Below are positions 22,521-32,659 of a stretch of 64,000 bases of DNA, one piece after another; position 1 is the stretch's first letter, and every line of letters begins with the position of its first letter. Location of the stretch: the NCBI GenBank assembly GCA_030549175.1, contig JAUKUA010000001.1:2232001-2296000 (forward strand), in the 5' to 3' direction. A program made the position numbers and the translations under genes. The notes under the pieces are model-generated. The model ran no database searches. It had not been told where the DNA came from and worked only from the letters and a program-made list of their open reading frames with translations. The DNA is from Lasiosphaeris hirsuta. Taxonomy: Eukaryota > Ascomycota > Sordariomycetes > Sordariales > Lasiosphaeriaceae.

Positions 22521-23710
22521 ATGGCTTCCCTCGGCATGAAGAAGGAGAGGACAGACGACATCGAGGCGCTCCTTCCCCGCCACCAACAATCTCCGGCCAG
22601 TCCGGCAATCGAGTCCGAATACCAGGTCTCGAGCGTGACGAAACTGTCTTACCTAGGCTTCTACTTCTTGTGCAACATTTCTTTGACGATATACAACAAG
22701 TTAATACTGGGGAAGGTGAGCCGTTTGTGCCCAGCCCCGCGTATGCCATGTTGCCATGTCTAACACAGCATCAACGTCTTCCAGTTCGCCTACCCATGGC
22801 TCCTCACCGCACTCCACGCCGGCTCGGCGTCGATAGGGTGCTACTGTCTATTGATGAGGGGGCAGTTCGTCCTCACCAAGCTCTCGTTCCAACAAAACAC
22901 AGTCCTTGTATTGTTCTCCATATTATTTACCATTAACATCGCGACATCAAACGTCTCCCTGTACGTCCTCCCCTCCCCTCCCCACATCGCCTCCACTGAC
23001 CAAACTAACCCGTCTCCTCCAGCGCCATGGTCTCGATCCCCTTCCATCAAATCATGCGCTCGACGTGCCCCGTGTTCGCCGTCATCATCTACCGACTCCG
23101 ATACAAGCGCACCTACCCGACCGAAACCTACCTAGCTCTAATCCCCGTCGTCATGGGCGTTGGCCTTGCCACCTACGGCGACTACTACTTCACCACGGCT
23201 GGCTTTGTTCTGACCCTCCTCGGCGTCATCCTCGCCGTCATCAAGACGGTCGCCACCAACCGCATCATGACGGGTGCCCTCGCCCTCTCCCCGCTCGAGA
23301 CCCTCCTGCGTATGTCCCCACTCGCCTTTCTCCAAGCTGTAGTCTGTGCTATCCTCAGCGGAGAGCTTTCGACGTTTCGGCAAAACAACCCCGACGGTCC
23401 CTCTCGGATGATGATCCTAGCCCTCGCTGGCAATGGGTTGCTGGCGTTTATGCTTAATGTCAGCTCCTTTTCGACGAACAAGGTGGCGGGGGCGTTGACG
23501 ATGACTGTGTGTGGCAATATTAAGCAGTGTCTAACCGTGCTGCTGGGGATCGCACTGTTTGGGGTCAAGGTTGGGTTCTTGAATGGGCTAGGCATGATGA
23601 TCGCACTGTCTGGCGCAGCGTGGTACTCGGCAGTTGAGCTGAGGGCGAAGAAGAAGGGGCCAACTGTAGCGAAACAAGTTGGTGTAGGAGGTGGGAGTGT
23701 GAAGGCGTGA
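22521..23710 (+). CDS. Triose-phosphate transporter family (TPT/SLC35-type) membrane protein
   Basis: Three exons: 22521-22715, 22785-22960 and 23023-23710. The introns are 69 bp (GTGAGC to TTCCAG) and 62 bp (GTACGT to CTCCAG), and all phases agree, for about 352 residues. After a short acidic cytoplasmic N-terminus (ERTDDIEALLPRH) come about ten hydrophobic segments. The family blocks include FYFLCNISLTIYNK in the first helix, NIATSNVSLAMVSIPFHQ spanning the second splice, and the late block ALTMTVCGNIKQCLTVLLG. By family knowledge these proteins exchange nucleotide-sugars or sugar phosphates across Golgi/ER membranes. The substrate cannot be told from sequence. The Lys/Arg pair expected in substrate-binding members is in the region KTVATNR and NIKQC. 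The upstream neighbour GT34 gene could use the same sugar pool, but this is only an inference. Confidence 0.88.
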
Positions 23711-24166
23711 TACATAAGATGTGAAATGTGTATATACTGTTGCTACACGGCAAATAAACGTTTCTTTGGGTTCTGGGTAACAACTTGCACTGGCGGTTGC
23801 CTTCATATTGGAGGATAGAGTGGAGCTGTGCATTGTACCCGTGACAGGGGGGGAAGGGGGGGGGGGGGGGGGCGGGAAGCTTGGGATGAGAGACTGGCAG
23901 ACAAAAAAAACCAGGTTTCCGGGTTCGATGGACACGGCTGATGAAAAGATCAATGAGCTCAGCATAGGGGATAAATTGGCGACATGAAGTTCCCAATATC
24001 TACCGGGGGTATAATGATGCTGTGCTATAGGCGGGCGGCAATGCACGCCGCCCTTCATGTTTTCCCAGCTCCACCTCGAGTGTCTGTGTCGCTGTCTGGA
24101 TTGCCGTTTTTGGCTAGCTCGGACCCACCATTTTCAACAAGCTTGAGCACCCCTTGTACCCCTCCA
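23711..24166. other. Intergenic with G tract
   Basis: Contains the transporter 3' region and a G7-AA-G17 tract at 23847-23872. No gene seen. Confidence 0.5.
23856..23872. repeat. Poly-G tract (G17)
   Basis: An uninterrupted run of 17 G, preceded by G7-AA. Confidence 0.8.
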
Positions 24167-25169
24167 ATGGCTTCCCTGCACATCCCGCTTCACGGATCCC
24201 AGCTTCAGCAACGCTTCGCCATGGCATCAATTACATCGAGGCCGCCGTTGGCGGTATCTCCATCAGCTGCATCTATGTCGGTATCAGCTTCATCGGCGTC
24301 TACTATGCCTACTTCGGTAGAATCGAAGCAAGATGACGGTCCCGGCACTGTGCGATTTACCAATGTGCAAGATCTGCTTAATGTGATTGATTGCACTGCT
24401 AGGGATTCCCTTACTGTCACAAGTGCAGTGTTACCCTGCCGTCTTTATATAATATACTAATTATTTAGATGTATCTCTTAATCGTTTCACTGAAATCAAT
24501 TATACGCGAGAGGAGCAAGGACGCAAGTTCCGCTTCCGTGATTACGGCAGCAATTCCCAGATCCTTATTATCACAATCCCAATTGACCTCCATGAGCAGC
24601 TTCACAAACTGTTATATGACGAGCATATCAGGCAGGTTGATAAAAGGTGTTGGAAAAATATCGGCAGTGCTACACGTTCAGCACAAGTTCATTCTGGACG
24701 AAGCAGTAAAGAGGGTGATTCGACTGGTGGCCCAAAGCCTGAACGAGCTGCTAAAGGTGCCTGGCCAACACTTGTTATCGGGGCGGGAGTTTCTCAGACG
24801 TTGGGGCAATTGCGTATAAATATGCGGCGGTGGTTTTCTATGTCAAGCCACGAGGTTAAGATTATTATTCTTGCCAAGTTTGATGGTACCAAAATCCTTT
24901 TGGAGAAGTGGGAGGAAGAAATGGTAGTTAACCCTGGAGCTACCACAACGCGACGCTCTCTTCAACATCAACTGCCTGTGCTTAGACAAAGTATTACCAT
25001 TACCCAAAATGCCACTACCAACCCGATATCGTACAATGTCACTAGAGGTGCATTGGTACCCTCATTCCGGCTTCTCTTCCTTAGAGATCCGGGCCCTGGG
25101 GAGGGAAACTTGGTTTTCAGCGTTCAAGCACTGGAGGAATACGCGGAGAATATCTGGATCGAACTGTAG
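24167..25169 (+). CDS. Orphan fungal protein of unknown function
   Basis: Two exons are proposed: 24167-24422 and 24469-25169. The intron is short; the acceptor TTATTTAG after CTAAT is clear. The donor could be GTGCAG (24423, 46 bp) or GTCTTT (24441, 28 bp, very short), and both keep phase. The product is about 318 residues. The N-terminal 60 residues are Ser/Ala-rich. Then come segments reading NRFTEINYTREEQGRKF and SNSQILIITIPIDLHEQL. The C-terminal core is the most protein-like part: RWFSMSSHEVKIIILAKFD, then YNVTRGALVPSFRLLFLRDP and VQALEEYAENIW. It resembles a multi-copy family of uncharacterised ascomycete proteins often found in variable regions; I know no function. The base composition is more AT-rich than the housekeeping genes nearby. 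It neighbours a decayed gene, so it may itself be under weak constraint. Confidence 0.55.
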
Positions 25170-25407
25170 GTTACTATCGTAGCAGCCCCGAGAGTGACAC
25201 AGATATTCCAGCGTGTACCTCTCGATCCGTCGAGCAAGACAAGATTGCTCGATGGACTGTCACTTGAGACTCAACCCATTCCAACTTTCGGCGTGTTAAG
25301 CGGGATTGGCGGGGTGCGTTCGAATCGCTCCTGTGATACAAATCAGTCTCTCCGTTTCGAATGTCATCACTCTGGTTCGCATGGCTTGGATATCTTGAAG
25401 AGATCAT

Positions 25408-26260
25408 TTAGGGTTCTCCGGCGTACATGGGCACCAGTGCTCTGTACGTGATCTCATCCGGATATAAAGCCAAGCTCGCGTCATTCCTGCTGTGGACATC
25501 TCTCCAGTAGTCTAGCATGCTGATGAGATTCAAGGGTTCATGCACCACTACCGGCGGGTGGCCTTCTACGCTTGTGGTCCAGCCTTCATCGTAGTGGATC
25601 ATGTGAGCGTTGAAGGTCAGGGCAGAGAACCTGAAGAGGGCAGTAGGTGACTAACCGAGGTGGCGCTCAGAAAGGCGGCCGGGTCGGCGCCCTCTACATC
25701 TCGGACTTGGGACTTTCCATATATCAAGGGAGTTGGCTGTCCGACTTGCAGTGGAGATGGCTGGTGCTGAATCAAGTTCTCTTCGGAATATCCACGATCT
25801 GCATCTCGAGTCAGCCGAATGGTCACCATCCCTAGGCGCCGCACACATGCATACCTCTGATCCGCCAGACACAAACCATCCTCCCCCAAAACTCCTTCTC
25901 CACCTCCACCAGCACCATCTCGCCCCCACCCGGATCTTCTTAGCCGTCAACCCCAGCAACCGACTGCACTCCCGCACGCAGTCACCAACCTTGAGGTGAC
26001 GCCCCCGGTTCCACCGGATGCGCCCGACGGCTCACATGCGGCGCGTGAAGGGCGCGGGCGGGCTGAAGGCACGGTCCGACCCGTCCCGCCCCAGCCGGCT
26101 CTCCAGCTCGCACAGCGTGAAGTAGACCAAGTAGTAGGCGGGCGGCACCCACGTGCCGAGGCGGCGAGGCGGCCGCCGACACGTCGAGACCCGGCCAGAG
26201 GTGCGCGCGGCCCAGGGTAAGGGATAGCTTTTGGAGCCAGTTGCCATCGAGGGTCTGCGT
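25408..26260 (-). pseudogene. Decayed type-2 hydroxyacyl-thioester dehydratase (HTD2 / mesaconyl-C4-CoA hydratase-like)
   Basis: Reading the minus strand, family-like pieces appear in order in several frames. NWLQKLSLTLGRAHL lies near 26230. VPPAYYLVYFTLCELESRL and FSPPAPFTRRM lie at 26150-26035. AVGRIRWNRGRHLKVGDCVREC follows, then VLVEVEKEFWG near 25910. An intron (GTATGC to ATGCAG, branch GCTGACT) comes next, then LFRFSALTFNAHMIHYDEGW and HEPLNLISMLDYWRD near 25600-25510. By family knowledge, HTD2-type hot-dog enzymes dehydrate 3-hydroxyacyl thioesters in mitochondria or hydrate mesaconyl-CoA. The breaks are a Trp-to-stop change (TGA at 26034-26032, right after FTRRM), two one-base losses in C5 runs (25923-25927 and 25883-25887), another frame change near 26140, one near 25650, and an early stop at 25408. 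Homopolymer losses might be sequencing errors, but the nonsense codon and the other shifts argue for true decay. Confidence 0.65.
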
Positions 26261-28213
26261 GCGGGTCGTGGTTTGGTTTTGGCATGTTGTCAGGAGTTGT
26301 GCGGCGGCTTCGGCGGCCGTGGGCGGCGTGGTTGCTATGCCTGCGGTGAGCCCACACGCGGCGGGATAGGGTGGACATTGGGGGGCGAGGGGGGTTCTTG
26401 TTGGTGGTCAGATGAAGTGTTGGCCCGGTTCTTCTCCAACTTTGAGTTTACAACCATCGTCCCCACCTCGGCATCTTGCTTTGCCTTTCTTTACCTTATT
26501 TTCTTCTGACGCCAATTCCAAACCAGCGATTCAGTGAGCTCTTTACTCATATATATATATATACACCTAGAGAAACGTACATACCCTAAAATTGCAGCAG
26601 ACCGACGGAAAGTGCGAGACTGATTCGAGATGGATACCGCATCTCTTACTCTCGAGATACAAAGCATTGTATCCAAGGTCATGACCATTTTCAAGAGGGG
26701 CGATCCGTTTTACAACAACCTGGGTGATGCCACGATGCGAATTGCGCTCTCCCCCAAATAGGTATTTTGCAAGTGTTTTACACTCACGGACGAAGAATAG
26801 AAACATCTCCACCTTGGTCTCGACATTTAGCGCAAGAAATTCCATGAATCATTGAAGGGAAAGAATCCAAAGACCGCCGATGAGTGCGCGAATGCAGCCA
26901 GTAGGTCCATTAGCTGCACCCATATATTGACCGTCGGCAATTTTCTAGGCATAATTACTACCTGTATACGACAACAATTACAATGCCGTCAATGCCACCA
27001 TTAGCAAGCATCTCATGTCGTTCTCCATAAAAAAACAAATGACGACCGCTGAAGAGCACGCCGCGCTCCCCCCCCACAAGCCGATGATCCCCATGATAAC
27101 AAGGCATTCTCCTAAGCTACAGATCGAGATCCCTAAGCCCCTATCAACAATTGTACCCCGCGATGTCGAGCCACCTAACCCTTACCTGGCTCGTCGCTAC
27201 CGCCGAGTCACCCGACTCTCCACGTCGAGAAGCTTCATAGACCACGCCATCCACCACCTAGAAGTGTTCGTCCTTCGCACTATGGGCCGCGGCTGGGTGA
27301 AACTCTGGGGCTAGGTATGTGCGAAGGAGCCCGCCTTTTTTTGGTGGCTCGATTTGGGAAATACCGATTGGCATCAGGAAACCTAGCTAGCGATGATGCT
27401 GACACAGGACTGCGAGCTTGGCGACCCTGCGTTTAACGAGTGGATGCTGACACCCTTTCCGGATGTCGAGAATAACATTGTGCCAGCCTTGGTCTCCGGC
27501 ACTACTGCTTGTTTCCGGACGATCGCCGTCTGCACATTCAATCTGAACATATAATTGAGGTAAGAGATTAAGGCATGTTTCTCAATGTCTCAGCGAGACA
27601 TTCCCAGCTTCAAGTGTCCTCCCCATAAAGTACAGGCGTCGGGTTGAGCTCTGGCTCCCCGGGTCTCTCCGGGAGCATTCCCCGCGACAAAGGCTCGGTG
27701 TTGGCGTAATTAATACAAGCTCGGATGGCCGAGGTACCGAGCTTGCTAGCAAGAGCCGGTCACTATCTCCGGGGTGGGGCCCTGAAGACTTTGACGGTGA
27801 CCCTCTCAAGATGAGGAAACCGTGATTTCGCTGCTTGACTGAGGGCGCCGAGGCCGCGACGCAGGATCGGCCAGTGTACCACGCCGCCCACTCGCAAGTG
27901 CCGTGTTGACGGTGCTATCTGCAAGATGACGTGAAATGCTCTCTCGTTACGGAATTCTGGAAGCCACAATGTGGCGGGGACAAGGTCAATGCGACAGAAT
28001 AATAGTGCCATGAATTGTAACGTAGGTACTACCCGTCAAAGATGGGTGCCGGGAGGGAGAACATATACCTGACACAAATTCTGGGGCTAATTAGGGGTGG
28101 CATTATTCATGTCCCGATTATGGGGCACTTTTACCAACATGTATAGGAGTCCCTATCTATGTCCAAGGTTTTGCTGACTACCACCTTCATTGTTATGTGG
28201 GCGGGTGTGGAAC
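26261..28213. other. Region with coding relics only
   Basis: No intact gene. A 43-codon plus-strand frame from the ATG at 26630 (MDTASLTLEIQSIVSKV) and a 97-codon frame near 27015-27314 look partly protein-like but match nothing I know. On the minus strand, 28011-27763 reads RFPHLERVTVKVF and neighbouring segments in the style of fungal F-box/leucine-rich proteins. It may be the remnant of one. All of this is weak. Confidence 0.3.
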
Positions 28214-29689
28214 TCAAAATCGCCCAAAGTCGGCCCTCAATGAGTCGCAAATGGCCTCGATGAAGACCCCCTCATCTCCCTCGACGCCCAAAGCCCCACT
28301 CGCCCATGTCAGAGTGTACAGCAGACTGCCGCCCTTGGTGCTGATCACGTTGATGCAGATAGGGCAGCCAACCACCATGCCAGGCTGCGCAAAGACCATG
28401 TGCACAATCCTCGCTCCGCCGGCCTCGCCGTGACGCCCCTCGCCCTTATCCTCAACGACCCCAATGTTGCTAACCTCGTACGAGCCCTCCCGCCGCTGCC
28501 CCAGCTTCCCGGCCATCCACCTCCGGACGCTGGGGAGATACCTCAGCAGCCCGATGGGCTGATCGCGCAGCCTCGACGCCGAGTCGGCAAAGGCCTCGGT
28601 GCAGGCCCGCGCCGATGCCCACTCCTCGTCGGTGACGGGGCCCTCGCGCGCGGCGGCGCCGACGCGGGGCAGCGGGAAGTACACGCCCGACGCGAACTCG
28701 CCCATCTCGTCCTCGGCCACCCCGGCGGCCCGGCGCATGTCGATGGCCGTCTGCGTCGCAAAGTTGGTGACCTTGTCGTGGTCCGCGAACGCCCTGCTCA
28801 GCGCCCGCGCCGTGAGGACGTGCAGGGTCCCCGTCAGCTTGGCGCCGTGGGCCCGCGACGCGCGCAGCGCCTTCTCGACCAGGGCCGCATCGATCTCGCG
28901 GAGTGCCACCCGGGTGCGGGTGGTGGTCGGGTCGAAGGAGGCCGGCGTTCCCGTCCAGGTGCCTTCGTTGACCGTGGAGGCTTCCGGCTCGAGACCGAGC
29001 AGGTTCGCTAGGAAGCGTGGGATGAGGGCGCCGATCAAGGGCCCCAGCAGGAAGGACCATGATATGGGGAGTCTCTCGGGCGTGTCAAACGGTGGGGGTA
29101 AGGACCTCTCTGGTACCTCCACGGTCGCGCGGGCTGGCGAAGGAGCGGGATTCTCGGCGGCTGCTCTGACGGCTGCGAGAAATGTCCGGTGGAAGGCGAC
29201 TCCAGACGGTCCATCGAGGATGGTGTGTGAGTAGGAAAAGGCAATGAAGCATGAACTTGGTTGCTGAGACGGGGAAGATAGGGGGAGGACAACAACGCGC
29301 CAAGGGGGAATGGTGTGGGAGAAGGGTCGGTCGAGGTTCGACCTCAGCACGTCCTCAACCGAGCCCCATTGGCTATTGTCTCCAGCCGGCGTGTGTTCGA
29401 GGACGGTGATGTGTTCTTCGAGGTTGATTACGGGCACATGGCGATAGAAGGCCTTGTCTGTGTGCCTATCCGCCACGACGACGGCTAGAAACGGGTGTTC
29501 TTCAATGCAGCGCTGCACCGGTGCGAAGAATGACTGAAGGGAGTCTACGTTGAAACTCCCCTCAAACTCGTAGATGGCGCCGATATTGACCCCATGGTAG
29601 AAACCTAGATCCTCGCGACTGATTGTGCGCTGTTCATTTGGGCCTGGTGTTTCGGGGGGGTTTTTTTTTGGTCAGTCTGGACTTTCCAT
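28214..29689 (-). CDS. Alcohol acetyltransferase-like (AATase, condensation-fold) protein, 5' end unclear
   Basis: The main frame is open from 29671 down to the stop at 28214, about 480 codons. It reads SREDLGFYHGVNIGAIYEF and RCIEEHPFLAVVV at the N-terminal side. The acyltransferase signature HxxxD occurs as YSHTILDGPSG, followed by a long Ala/Arg-rich middle and a C-terminal FAQPGMVVGCPICINVIS block with the typical closing strand. This is the fold of fungal alcohol O-acetyltransferases and related condensation-type enzymes, which use acyl-CoA. The start is a problem: in-frame ATGs at 29698 and 29689 are followed by a TGA at 29674-29672, just before an A9-C7 stretch (minus strand). A 45-bp intron (GTCCAG to ACCAG) starting right after ATGGAA would bypass the stop in phase. 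A miscounted homopolymer alone does not cure it. The gene is therefore either intact with an unusual first intron or 5'-damaged. Confidence 0.72.
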
Positions 29690-30389
29690 TCGAGTCATGG
29701 CGGAAAACATGTTGAACTGCAACTTACTGGCATACCTCAAAACTCCTTTGGATTCCATTTTTGTTGAAGTTGACGATGTGGCAGCCGATGCCTCTGGGCG
29801 GGGAATGATGTGTACCAAATCTGATGTTCACCCCGTCGGGTCTCAAAGAGGCCTCCTTGAGAAAGGAATGTGGTTCACGGATGGCTCGGAAAAGAGCAGG
29901 GATTGGGCATTGGCACCCTGGCGCGGTAATTTAACTTCGAGCTGAGCAAACGCGGCAACAAACGACTTCGATTGCATCTAGTGCGATTCCGAATATTAGT
30001 ATGACACGAAATAAATACGACCATAACAAGTCTACTTAACTATATCATTGATGCACTAAATCCCCGTGGCATGTAGTTTTGCCCACCAATGCATCATTTT
30101 ATCCAACTCGAAAGGTACGTACCTACTGTCGATGGTAATATTTGCTGAAGGTTTATCTCAAACTGAAGGTAAACTTACGAACAACACAATAATGCATTTA
30201 AATGGTGAGAATTCATAATCTCTTCATGGCGCCTGTCAACTTGGACTTGAAGTTCTTGTCCGGGACTTTCGCCCTTCCCTCGAGGTGTATCCTGCCTTTA
30301 TCTTTTCCAAACTTGTCACCCCGAGATTGTGTCAAGCAAACGTTTTCCACTTTTTCGTATGCGTCGGCAGCCGCTTGTCTTGTATGGCT
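29690..30389. other. Intergenic
   Basis: AT-rich spacer between the AATase-like gene (presumed promoter side) and the 3' end of the HET gene. A motif AAAGGTACGTACCTAC lies at about 30111. A 106-codon plus-strand frame (29625-29945) is antisense overlap and not supported. Confidence 0.45.
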
Positions 30390-31967
30390 TTATAGTAGAT
30401 GAAGCGTTGCTTCCGGTCGGACGGTAAACAGCCGCTGTTGCTCATCAGGTTCCACCAAGAAACGCAAGTTGATCATCCCGTTGCTGGCAAGATTGCTTCC
30501 TGAAGCTCTATTCTGAAAATCTCTAGCCAGCCCTTCCAACGCGGTGTTTCTAGGACACGTCGTGGCCCAACAGTAAGGCTGCAGGCTCCTATTGCGACGT
30601 CCAGACTCGAGTGCAACCACAAAATCTTCGGATCCTTTCTCGTTATGACGGAATCGCGCGAGGATTTGTTGTGTGTTTCCATTATCGGACTCGGTGCTTG
30701 ATACAATTAAAGCCCGTTCCTCGTCCCAGCAAGTGCGAGGTGCCACGTCAATCAACTCGAGATTGGCTTGGGCAAGTGCGTCATCATCGCAGTGCCAGTA
30801 CTGTCGGTTCAGATTCGGGGATGCTTCCACTTGCCCGTGGCGTTTGATGTAGATTTGCTGGGCAGTCGAATGATGAAGACTGACATCCAATCGGTAAGTC
30901 AGGGGAGCGCACCCCCTCGGCCTGATGTACTCGGGAAACACTGAAGAAGATTTGGCGAGAGGAATTGCAATTGGGCCTTGCAAGTTGGTTTTGAGTCCAC
31001 AGTTCAGTAGTGCATATGTTACAGAGGGGCCGTGAGTGCTTAGCGGTAATGAGATTCGAACACTGACACCAGATATGTCAAGTGGCTCTTCGGGTGGGGT
31101 GTAGTATTCCATTTGGACGATTTGTCCACAGTTCAGGAAGTCGGATGGGGCGGAAGCCAGGGCCCTCCCGGATTTGATGTCCTCTGGCCTGAAATCTCTG
31201 AGGGGAGAACCGTTGCCGCCGAATCCCCACGCCAAGAGAGAGTCGTCTCGTGTTGTCTTCACGATTTGTTCCTGAAGGCGGAAGAAAGCTTGATCACCAC
31301 CCTCTCCATATACCATAGGCATCATCACATCAAATATACCCAAGAGGCAATAAGAGAGGTCCTCACTCTTCCCAGTTTCTCTCGGTGCGGCCCATGACAT
31401 GCGCTGTGCAACGCTTGCAGCGCGCAGCTCGGTGGTTTTAAGCAGGAACTGGCGGGGAATTCCGGTGATCTTGTTGATTGTGGTGCACATGGTTCCCTTG
31501 GTCCCAAGGAACCCCCATTTTGACCCGTAAAAGCGTAAGACGCTCGGCGCGAGAAGTTCTTGTAAGGTCCAACCGCGTTTGAACCATCGAGATGTCCCGA
31601 ACTTGGACTGGGGATCCCGGTAATTTTCACTCTCGGGGACATCTGGCAGATAGGTATAGCAGATAGCGGCACGCTCATACCACCGAAACATGGAGTTGAT
31701 GGCCTCGCTGAGTTCGACGGCGTTGGTCTTGTCAATGCAACACGTATCGATCCATGCGTAGCCGAGGTCATCTGCTTTGGCTTGCTGGCAGCATCCACTG
31801 AGCTTGATGGCGCCGATGCCTGGCTTATTGAAGTTTTTCTCACTCAGATCTCGCAGTGTGAGCTCTTCGGAGTCATCACCCCAGGTGTGCGAGAGGATGG
31901 CGTATGGGGGGATTTTGTCATCGCGGAACACCTCTAGCTTATACGTTTTAACATTGATTAGACGCAT
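30390..31967 (-). CDS. HET-domain protein (heterokaryon incompatibility type)
   Basis: Intronless, 525 residues, starting MRLINVKTYKLEVF at 31967. The three HET blocks are intact and correctly spaced: YAILSHTWGDDSEEL (about residues 22-36), LGYAWIDTCCIDK (about 68-80) and SRWFKRGWTLQELLAP (about 125-140). After them come the usual flanking segments such as AAPRETGKSEDLSYCLLGIFD and MVYGEGGDQAFFRLQEQI. The remaining 280 residues are a C-terminal part without repeats, NACHT or WD40, so this is a stand-alone HET protein rather than a HET-E/HET-D type receptor. By family knowledge the HET domain triggers cell death in non-self recognition, with structural resemblance to TIR domains. Whether this copy acts alone or with an NLR is unknown; the nearest NLR-like gene lies about 7 kb away. 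Confidence 0.92.
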   Translation of the reverse strand: MRLINVKTYKLEVFRDDKIPPYAILSHTWGDDSEELTLRDLSEKNFNKPGIGAIKLSGCCQQAKADDLGYAWIDTCCIDKTNAVELSEAINSMFRWYERAAICYTYLPDVPESENYRDPQSKFGTSRWFKRGWTLQELLAPSVLRFYGSKWGFLGTKGTMCTTINKITGIPRQFLLKTTELRAASVAQRMSWAAPRETGKSEDLSYCLLGIFDVMMPMVYGEGGDQAFFRLQEQIVKTTRDDSLLAWGFGGNGSPLRDFRPEDIKSGRALASAPSDFLNCGQIVQMEYYTPPEEPLDISGVSVRISLPLSTHGPSVTYALLNCGLKTNLQGPIAIPLAKSSSVFPEYIRPRGCAPLTYRLDVSLHHSTAQQIYIKRHGQVEASPNLNRQYWHCDDDALAQANLELIDVAPRTCWDEERALIVSSTESDNGNTQQILARFRHNEKGSEDFVVALESGRRNRSLQPYCWATTCPRNTALEGLARDFQNRASGSNLASNGMINLRFLVEPDEQQRLFTVRPEATLHLL

Positions 31968-32659
31968 GGAGGTGGCAGAAGCGGGCCAGGGATCAGATAT
32001 TTAGAGGATAGGAAATAAGAAAATAACCAAGAGAGAAATGGTATACAGAGGAAGGCAATCTACTACGACCGACGTAGAGAAAGAGCTGTGGTGGACTGAT
32101 GTTGCAGAGTTGCTGCCCGAATCAGTGTCGGACGAAGAAGCATGTGTTGAAGTAGCAGAGATTCAGCTCGCATTCAGGTAAGCCCCAAGAATGATCAGTT
32201 AGGTAATAAGCGCATTTTGTCGCGAATAATATGTCAGGGAATTGGGCGGTGGAGAAGGCACGTTTCAATTCGAGCCAACGCATTGCACTTGGGTTGCAGT
32301 CTTGCACTAAACGAAGAATCCACTCCCAATCGAATACGAAGTCGGGCGCTTCGTTGATGCACGCAGCATTACCTTTATTTAATGACGCAGAATACACTGT
32401 CTGAAAAGTAGTAAGAGCCGTTTCACTCAGCGGGCACCATCTCCCTTCTCTCACGAATACACACGGTGTTGCTGATGGCACTGTGGAAAACCCGCATATA
32501 TGACCCTAACCCTTATTCTCCGATTCGCTGTGATTCGCATTCAATCCTCGCCAGTTCTCAACTCGTGCAGCTGACAAGGCATGGGACCTCACTTCTTCAA
32601 TACACAAGTACCCATTCTCAAAGTTGGCGTCTCCCGATTTTGGCAATTACACAATTAAA
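31968..32659. other. Intergenic between divergent genes
   Basis: Shared upstream region of the minus-strand HET gene and the plus-strand acyl-CoA dehydrogenase gene. A 119-codon minus frame (32481-32122) has no family resemblance. Confidence 0.45.

Noticed and set aside
27582..28011. F-box or leucine-rich-like minus-strand gene
   Set aside because: Only short segments resemble such proteins and frames do not connect by credible introns; kept only as a possible relic.
32122..32481. 119-codon minus-strand frame upstream of the HET gene
   Set aside because: Reads somewhat protein-like, but no family match and no supporting splice or start context.
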